Below are positions 61,701 to 64,000 of a stretch of DNA of 64,000 nucleotides, piece after piece (position 1 is the first letter of the stretch; each line of letters begins with the position of its first letter). This DNA comes from BACL27 sp964203235 (GTDB lineage Bacteria > Actinomycetota > Acidimicrobiia > Acidimicrobiales > Ilumatobacteraceae): assembly GCA_964203235.1 (NCBI GenBank), contig CAXNLE010000002.1, forward strand, positions 1-64,000. The letters run 5' to 3'. The position numbers and the translations under genes were made by a program. The notes under the pieces are model-generated. The model did not search any database. It was not told where the DNA came from and worked only from the letters and a program-made list of their open reading frames with translations.

Positions 61701-64000
61701 AGATCATCCGAGAAATTGGCCCACTCAATGCTATTCGAATTCTTTTGTTCCAATATTTCGAACGAATGCAATAAATCCTCGGCAGATTTAATTAGCGGGA
61801 TGCCTCTTTCCAGATCTCGATATGCTTCCCACACTTCAAAGTTGCCATTCCTGATTCTCGTCACCACGTTCGCTTGCTCTGGTGTCCGATCGTCCGTGGG
61901 TGTTCGTAACGCTTTGACCACATCAATTCTCTCGCGCAATTGCTTGATCAAGATTTGTCGCAACAAGTCAGTGAAGTGGCCTGACTCAAGGTTTGCTGAC
62001 GTCTCAGCAGCCGTGTCTCTGCTATCCGAAAATACAATTGTCTTTCGGGAGTGATCGGGTGCATCTAAACTCCTCAACATTTGAGATGTATAAACCTGAA
62101 TTCCAACATCAGTACCCCCGGTATGAGCACGAATGGCAGACCGAACATTAGGTGAGAAGAAAACCTTTGGATTATTATTTGCACCAGTTTTCTGCTCGCA
62201 ACATGGGCATGCATCGGGCAACGACGGAATAAACCCACCATCTGGCAGATTGCCGGAGAATCGAAGACGTACACCAGTCCCAATTCCTAAAGAGTCCGTT
62301 ATCTCTCCCGTGAAACTGTCGTAGTCCACGCGCTGAAAACCAAAAGTCACATTCTGGTGCGTCCAAGATGTAGCACTTACTTTGTCTGCATATGGCGAAT
62401 ACCACCTAAAGTCGTCAAATTTGCGCCGAAACGGTAGAGCAACGCCTTCCTGCAACTCTGACTCTGGAGTTGCTTGAAGGAAAACAGACCCATCTGCATT
62501 GACAACAAATCCACCAAGAGATATTTCTCCGCACACGTAGCACAACAACAGTTCAAGAACTCGGCCCCCACACAAACACGTCGGCCTAGGACTTGAATAC
62601 AGTTTGCCGATGGGCACATGATCTTGTCGATCAACTTGATCACATGCGGGGTTGGAACAAGCCCACATCCCTCGAATTCCGCGAAAGAACATATGGCTTC
62701 TAATTGGTACAGGACTTTTGCCATCTTTAGATTGAGCAATTGCATCTAATGCAGTTGTGAAGGCCTGGCTTGAATTATCACCTATGAATAGATCGGACGC
62801 TATTTCGGTCCAAGGCCTAGCCGATAACTGACCTCGACTATTTTTGCTCACTGATGCAATCGATGATGATAAATCAACGTATTTCGTTCGCAAACCCTCC
62901 AAAAATTTATCATGATCAGACTCACTCAGCCCCGCTGGTGGCAAGAAATCACTTGTAGGCAACTTCTGAGCATCACTGATCTGACGCGGGGTCCCTGCGC
63001 TAACAAAAAATGAGGATTTATCTACTCCGAAAAATTCCTGCAAATAATCTTTGCCACTATCGCCATCATCTAAAGAAGCACTTGTGCCAATACAGCGAAG
63101 TTGTGGCGAATCAGGTTCTAAGCCAAGCCGAAGAAGCAAGTTTCTTATGATCATAGCTACTTCACTGCCCTGAGTACCTCGGTAAAGATGAAGTTCGTCT
63201 ACAACCAAATTGAACACATTACGTTCATCTTTAAGCCACTCTCTGGTCTTTGTAAACATTTCAGACTCAATATCCCGCATCAACATCACGTTCAACATTG
63301 AATAGTTGGTAACAAGGACGTCAGGTGGATCAGCGATCATGTCACGACGAGTGATCATCTCGCCGTTTAATGGGGCTGGAAATTGCGCAAGAACCGAATC
63401 CTTGACACCACCGGCCTTCAACTCGTTGTACTCAGAGCACATTGATTCAAGCATGCTTGCAAACTCTTTAAATTGGTTTTTCCATCCAGCCTTAACGCCA
63501 TTCTTGTCGAACTTGATCGGCCCAGGCGTACCACTCGTAAAACGACCAAACCAAATTTGACCCGCACCACCCAGACTTATCTGACCAATCGCCCGCCGTA
63601 AGCGGACTATCTGGTCTTCTACTAATGCATTCGTTGGATAGAGAATCAATGTTCTTAGTGCAGACTGTCGCTTTGAATTTGACCGTACGCTTTTCCAACC
63701 GTTGTCCGACTTAAGTTCCCACCACCGATTGCAATCCTCGTCAAGACTCCACCTATCACGCTTTCCTTCAGCAACAAGCCTTGTTAACACTGGAAGCAAA
63801 AAGGACTCAGTTTTACCCGAACCAGTGCCAGACGTGATGATTGCATTACGCTCAGCGGCAATTCCAACTTTGAAGTTTGCTGCTAGTGACTGTGCTTGGT
63901 GCTCTCTTACTTTAATCGGCTTAGATGCTTCAGTGAATTGACGAAAAAGTGCTTCTCCTACTATTGACGCCGCTTCTACATCAATATTATTTGACTTGCA
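58763..64000 (-). CDS. large helicase with DUF1998 domain, 5' end beyond the window
   Basis: The coding frame is open to the window end (at least 1745 residues). Walker A GTGSGKTESF lies at about 63806-63835, followed by ILYPTNALVEDQIVRLR, LVVDELHLYRGTQGSEVAM (DELH box), CIGTSASL, QQRVGRAGRIGQSFSYAL (motif VI). The C-terminal DUF1998 module has CESSCPNCLRSYENQ (zinc Cys). DruE of Druantia and DrmA/B of DISARM share this helicase-DUF1998 composition. It overlaps the nuclease gene downstream, so it probably leads the operon. ATP-driven DNA translocase; function inferred. Confidence 0.88.
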   Translation of the reverse strand, partial: CKSNNIDVEAASIVGEALFRQFTEASKPIKVREHQAQSLAANFKVGIAAERNAIITSGTGSGKTESFLLPVLTRLVAEGKRDRWSLDEDCNRWWELKSDNGWKSVRSNSKRQSALRTLILYPTNALVEDQIVRLRRAIGQISLGGAGQIWFGRFTSGTPGPIKFDKNGVKAGWKNQFKEFASMLESMCSEYNELKAGGVKDSVLAQFPAPLNGEMITRRDMIADPPDVLVTNYSMLNVMLMRDIESEMFTKTREWLKDERNVFNLVVDELHLYRGTQGSEVAMIIRNLLLRLGLEPDSPQLRCIGTSASLDDGDSGKDYLQEFFGVDKSSFFVSAGTPRQISDAQKLPTSDFLPPAGLSESDHDKFLEGLRTKYVDLSSSIASVSKNSRGQLSARPWTEIASDLFIGDNSSQAFTTALDAIAQSKDGKSPVPIRSHMFFRGIRGMWACSNPACDQVDRQDHVPIGKLYSSPRPTCLCGGRVLELLLCYVCGEISLGGFVVNADGSVFLQATPESELQEGVALPFRRKFDDFRWYSPYADKVSATSWTHQNVTFGFQRVDYDSFTGEITDSLGIGTGVRLRFSGNLPDGGFIPSLPDACPCCEQKTGANNNPKVFFSPNVRSAIRAHTGGTDVGIQVYTSQMLRSLDAPDHSRKTIVFSDSRDTAAETSANLESGHFTDLLRQILIKQLRERIDVVKALRTPTDDRTPEQANVVTRIRNGNFEVWEAYRDLERGIPLIKSAEDLLHSFEILEQKNSNSIEWANFSDDLLFSLVKLGVPPFGISQKYVKLLDGSSAWFQAYVSEKNEDGKDYWVHIPGCSIELKNHRETLVESLADAIFAGGGRGLESTGLGWLTVNSTLTQPPHFEGLSIVESIEVIDSVIRLLGAGSRYPKMRPVAGGGNTKPASVTTYLNSVCQVKSCSSNLSDEVENYLRSNRAIDGWILNTNSKQSSLRIRLSEENHWRCQNCSETHLHGSAGVCTGCKKAHLMQIPANFDETTYYGWLSSHEPTRLRVEELTGQTRPLTLQRNRQRWFIGGEALKKVPLENPITTPIDVLSVTTTMEVGIDIGSLRSVVMANMPPNRFNYQQRVGRAGRIGQSFSYALTICRDKSHDDFYFAESGRMTAGIPPQPSLDLDRPRIVERVINAEMLRLAFLSVSPSPRWTGASTHGTFGKRWEWSPVYRENVEAYLNDVANFNSFCLVVKRLGAFTCISQSDIADTTKELTTSLVGKIDKCMSNPLLSHEELSELVAAGGVLPMFGFPTRDRPLYTSEPTGSMALDNCKATSRSLDQAVTMFAPGGRVVKDKQDNFPVGFAHWEKSLGKLIGKDPLGAELKLSRCEDCSVVLALDIWSGRRAEIAPDEVVSETCPGCGRPMDVFSAYQPKGFRSDYVPDDYDSNVDSFVGFSLSSLARVPIDQKSATVGALDIEMLENKQIVTLNDNRGQLFQSVKGDNNSIVVVDEELYEEKVLKHISHHINKPKFPAHKYAIADILTTDVVVLTPQGLGIVGGILPTNSLVQPAGLAAITSFAQLLVRGCKDYLQIDTNELKVGLQPFNSDMGVSQRIFIADVLENGAGYASQIGDPVVLKGILENLISVTGARLSNPLVHTDCESSCPNCLRSYENQRIHGLLNWRLGIDFAELALGVSMNESRWLDRGALVSQQFTNTFSQQGALVVEETASGLFAIGSSAKKKVVILGHPLWRQDPRFFNDVQTNAYDELLALGYADVQTSDMYLAEFKPYKMWSMLQ

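Overview
The window looks like a chromosomal segment of an actinobacterium of moderate GC content. Secreted proteins carry long threonine linkers, there is a C-terminal phosphoribosyltransferase on a RecQ helicase, and one metal sensor resembles the actinobacterial CmtR type. Acidimicrobiia or a related freshwater lineage is my guess; no rRNA or intact tRNA is present to test it.

Region 1 (1-17.6 kb) is mostly housekeeping and accessory metabolism. It holds a fasciclin lipoprotein, an alpha/beta hydrolase, an SsuABC-type transporter, a DUF1254 protein, a MarR/esterase divergent pair, a tiny CDGSH-like protein, an Ig-like surface protein, a pentapeptide lipoprotein, a NYN nuclease, an XRE/nucleotidyltransferase pair, a CmtR-like/CDF metal efflux operon, an acyl-CoA ligase and a PhyH dioxygenase. 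Region 2 (17.7-20.7 kb) is a two-gene RecQ-phosphoribosyltransferase plus DprA operon reminiscent of ShosTA. Region 3 (20.7-27.4 kb) carries DUF3237, an M14 peptidase, a BNR-type protein, GNAT, TspO and a secreted HEXXH protein. Region 4 (27.5-30.4 kb) is a MazG-like / DUF2075 / HNH cluster.

Region 5 (30.4-43.1 kb) is a cassette-like accessory zone. Five direct repeats, four of about 300 bp and one shorter, lie in one orientation and separate small groups of mostly unrecognised genes. Each repeat contains a relic of the 3' end of an alpha/beta hydrolase gene like the one at 771-1622. The zone includes a pair of large tandem paralogs of an unrecognised family joined by a 41-codon ORF, a divergent sliding-clamp-like protein, an ARPP-1 protein and a tRNA-Val relic. 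Short duplicated pieces of other genes (TspO, CDF, NYN and a small basic protein) occur elsewhere, several close to a shared AT-rich core motif.

Region 6 (43.1-47 kb) holds small minus-strand genes (membrane protein, TPR, zinc ribbon, DUF6508) and a Cas4-like nuclease. Region 7 (47.2-51.3 kb) is SbcCD. Region 8 (51.8 kb to the window end) looks like a defence island: a RelE toxin with an unusual 173-aa partner, a DHH-like protein, a protein with an endonuclease III type Fe-S motif, a possible endonuclease, a beta-class DNA methyltransferase, an AddB/Cas4-type Fe-S nuclease and a helicase-DUF1998 protein of more than 1700 residues running off the window. This last group resembles Druantia/DISARM parts but matches no system I can name, and is the best candidate here for an undescribed system.
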